Assembly (NCBI RefSeq): GCF_002898515.1
Contig: NZ_PPFX01000038.1
Location: 1-40,027, forward strand
Length of the DNA: 40,027 nucleotides
Direction of reading: 5' to 3'
Source of the DNA: Geothermobacter hydrogeniphilus
GTDB taxonomy: Bacteria; Desulfobacterota; Desulfuromonadia; Desulfuromonadales; Geothermobacteraceae
In this document: positions 39,148 to 40,027 of the stretch, in pieces
Layout of the letters: every line of letters begins with the position of its first letter
Position numbering within the stretch: the stretch's first letter is position 1
Translations under genes and position numbers: made by a program
The notes under the pieces: generated by a model
The model's database searches: none
The model's input: only the letters and a program-made list of their open reading frames with translations
Told to the model about the DNA's origin: nothing

Positions 39148-39734
39148 ACTGGCGTCGTGGAGTATTGGGCCTGCCCAACCTGTTGACCATGGCACGGATT
39201 GCCGCGGTGCCCGTTATTGTCGTTCTGCTGATGGACGATTCCCGCAGCGCCGGCGTGTGGGCGGCAGCCGTATTCGGTCTGGCCGCCACCACCGATGCCT
39301 TTGACGGCTGGCTGGCGCGTCGCTGGCAGGCCGAGACGGTGCTGGGGAAATTTCTTGACCCCCTTGCCGACAAGCTGATTGTCATGGGCTCGCTGATCAT
39401 GCTGATTCCTCTGGGGCGGGTGCCGGCCTGGGCGGTGTTCGTGATCATCGCCCGGGAAACCGTGATCACCGGCCTGCGTTCCATTGCCTCGTCGGAAGGT
39501 ATTGTTATTGCCGCCAGTCCTCTGGGCAAGTACAAGACCATTTTCCAGATGACCGCTCTGGTCGGCCTGATGCTGCACTATGACTTCTACTGGTTCTTCG
39601 GGCTGCGGTGGGAAATTTTCCATGTCGACATGCAGTTCTGCGGCCTGTTCTATTTTTACCTGGCACTGGTTTTCACAATCTGGTCAGGGGTCGATTACCT
39701 GACCAAGTTTTTTCGCCTGTTTGCTGGAAAATAA
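39144..39734 (+). CDS. pgsA: CDP-diacylglycerol-glycerol-3-phosphate 3-phosphatidyltransferase
   Basis: 196 residues with about five membrane helices and the CDP-alcohol phosphotransferase motif: D-A-F-D-G-W-L-A-R...G...D...D, seen as TDAFDGWLARRWQAETVLGK with LDPLADK following (about 50-77). It makes phosphatidylglycerophosphate. N-terminal NLPNLLTMARI-like segment (LPNLLTMARIAAVP) is typical. Starts with GTG overlapping the previous stop. Confidence 0.95.
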   Translation: MNWRRGVLGLPNLLTMARIAAVPVIVVLLMDDSRSAGVWAAAVFGLAATTDAFDGWLARRWQAETVLGKFLDPLADKLIVMGSLIMLIPLGRVPAWAVFVIIARETVITGLRSIASSEGIVIAASPLGKYKTIFQMTALVGLMLHYDFYWFFGLRWEIFHVDMQFCGLFYFYLALVFTIWSGVDYLTKFFRLFAGK

Positions 39735-39783
39735 TTTAAATTTCAATGGTTTTCGCCAGATCAAAAAAAACTCTCTTTTTTGT

Positions 39784-39812
39784 TTGACTTGGCTTCGGCC
39801 TTTTGTTATAAA
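39784..39812 (+). promoter_or_regulatory. promoter of tRNA-Gly
   Basis: TTGACT (39784-39789), 17-bp spacer, TATAAA (39807-39812), 33 bp before the mature tRNA 5' end. Confidence 0.85.
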
Positions 39813-39845
39813 TTTCCCCGCCTCGCAAGAGCGGCAACAAAAAAT

Positions 39846-39920
<75 letters not shown>

Positions 39921-39929
39921 GAAACGACA

Positions 39930-39963
39930 GGCCCCAAGGCAAATGCCCTGGGGCCTTTTCTTT
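39930..39963 (+). terminator. terminator of tRNA-Gly
   Basis: GGCCCCAAGGC-AAAT-GCCCTGGGGCC followed by TTTTCTTT, starting nine bases after the tRNA. Confidence 0.93.
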
Positions 39964-40027
39964 ATCAGGGGCGCCGGCTTTTTCATCAACTCTGCGTTGC
40001 AGGCCCGCTTCGCTTGTGCGGCGTAGC

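Noticed and set aside
39964-40027. Start of a further gene at the window end
   Set aside because: Too short to judge; no start codon with ribosome site or recognisable peptide.

Overview
The window looks like chromosomal DNA of a Gram-negative, GC-rich anaerobe or microaerophile, most likely of the Desulfuromonadia (Geobacter / Desulfuromonas / Pelobacter relatives). This is an inference from gene content: a PurS-PurL fused FGAM synthase with separate PurQ, a gap-pgk-tpiA-secG operon, ferredoxin-dependent indolepyruvate oxidoreductase, SpmA/SpmB in an organism with lipoproteins and periplasmic proteins, and a single-haem c-type cytochrome. Almost everything is core metabolism. No phage, CRISPR array, toxin or secretion system was seen.

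Layout. 0-5.7 kb: a secreted alpha/beta hydrolase, a small cytochrome c, a tight minus-strand operon (S66 LD-carboxypeptidase, spmA, spmB, class II glutamine amidotransferase), a gene-free repeat region, and a DUF1460 amidase-like protein. 5.8-14.2 kb: a seven-gene minus-strand operon that interleaves a complete branched-chain-type ABC importer (livH, livM, livG, livF, livK) with iorA/iorB and a phenylacetate-CoA ligase. Here livF and the ligase are one continuous reading frame. The set suggests uptake and oxidation of aromatic amino acids or aryl acids. 14.3-21.4 kb: small mono- or bicistronic units (lipoprotein, YaeQ, nitroreductase, patatin, DUF364, hsp20-htpX, CBS protein, SseB-like protein). 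21.4-25.6 kb: the glycolytic operon gap-pgk-tpiA-secG followed by tRNA-Leu(GAG). 25.8-28.7 kb: a membrane histidine kinase and a WalJ-type metallo-beta-lactamase-fold protein. 28.8-36.2 kb: nucleotide synthesis genes purB, purSL, purQ, purF, pyrE. 36.3-40 kb: a free-standing DAHP-synthase N-terminal-like domain, chorismate mutase and nadB on minus, then a lytic transglycosylase, pgsA and tRNA-Gly(GCC) on plus.

The most notable non-coding content is a family of MITE-like elements between 4.3 and 20.9 kb. There are five copies of about 162 bp and one 51-bp deletion derivative, with 15-bp terminal inverted repeats (CCTGAATCAGTGAGT). Three copies have perfect 5-bp target-site duplications and two have 4/5 matches. 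Each full element is itself a long imperfect palindrome. Two insertions changed the C-termini of neighbouring proteins (HtpX and a nitroreductase). A second palindromic repeat family (two copies) lies inside the glycolytic and purine gene runs, and a 93-bp direct repeat carries the 3' end of tRNA-Leu and its terminator.

The best candidates for something undescribed are the MITE family and the LivF-PaaK fusion inside an aryl-pyruvate oxidoreductase/importer operon. All functional calls are by reading motifs and family resemblance; no database search was run.
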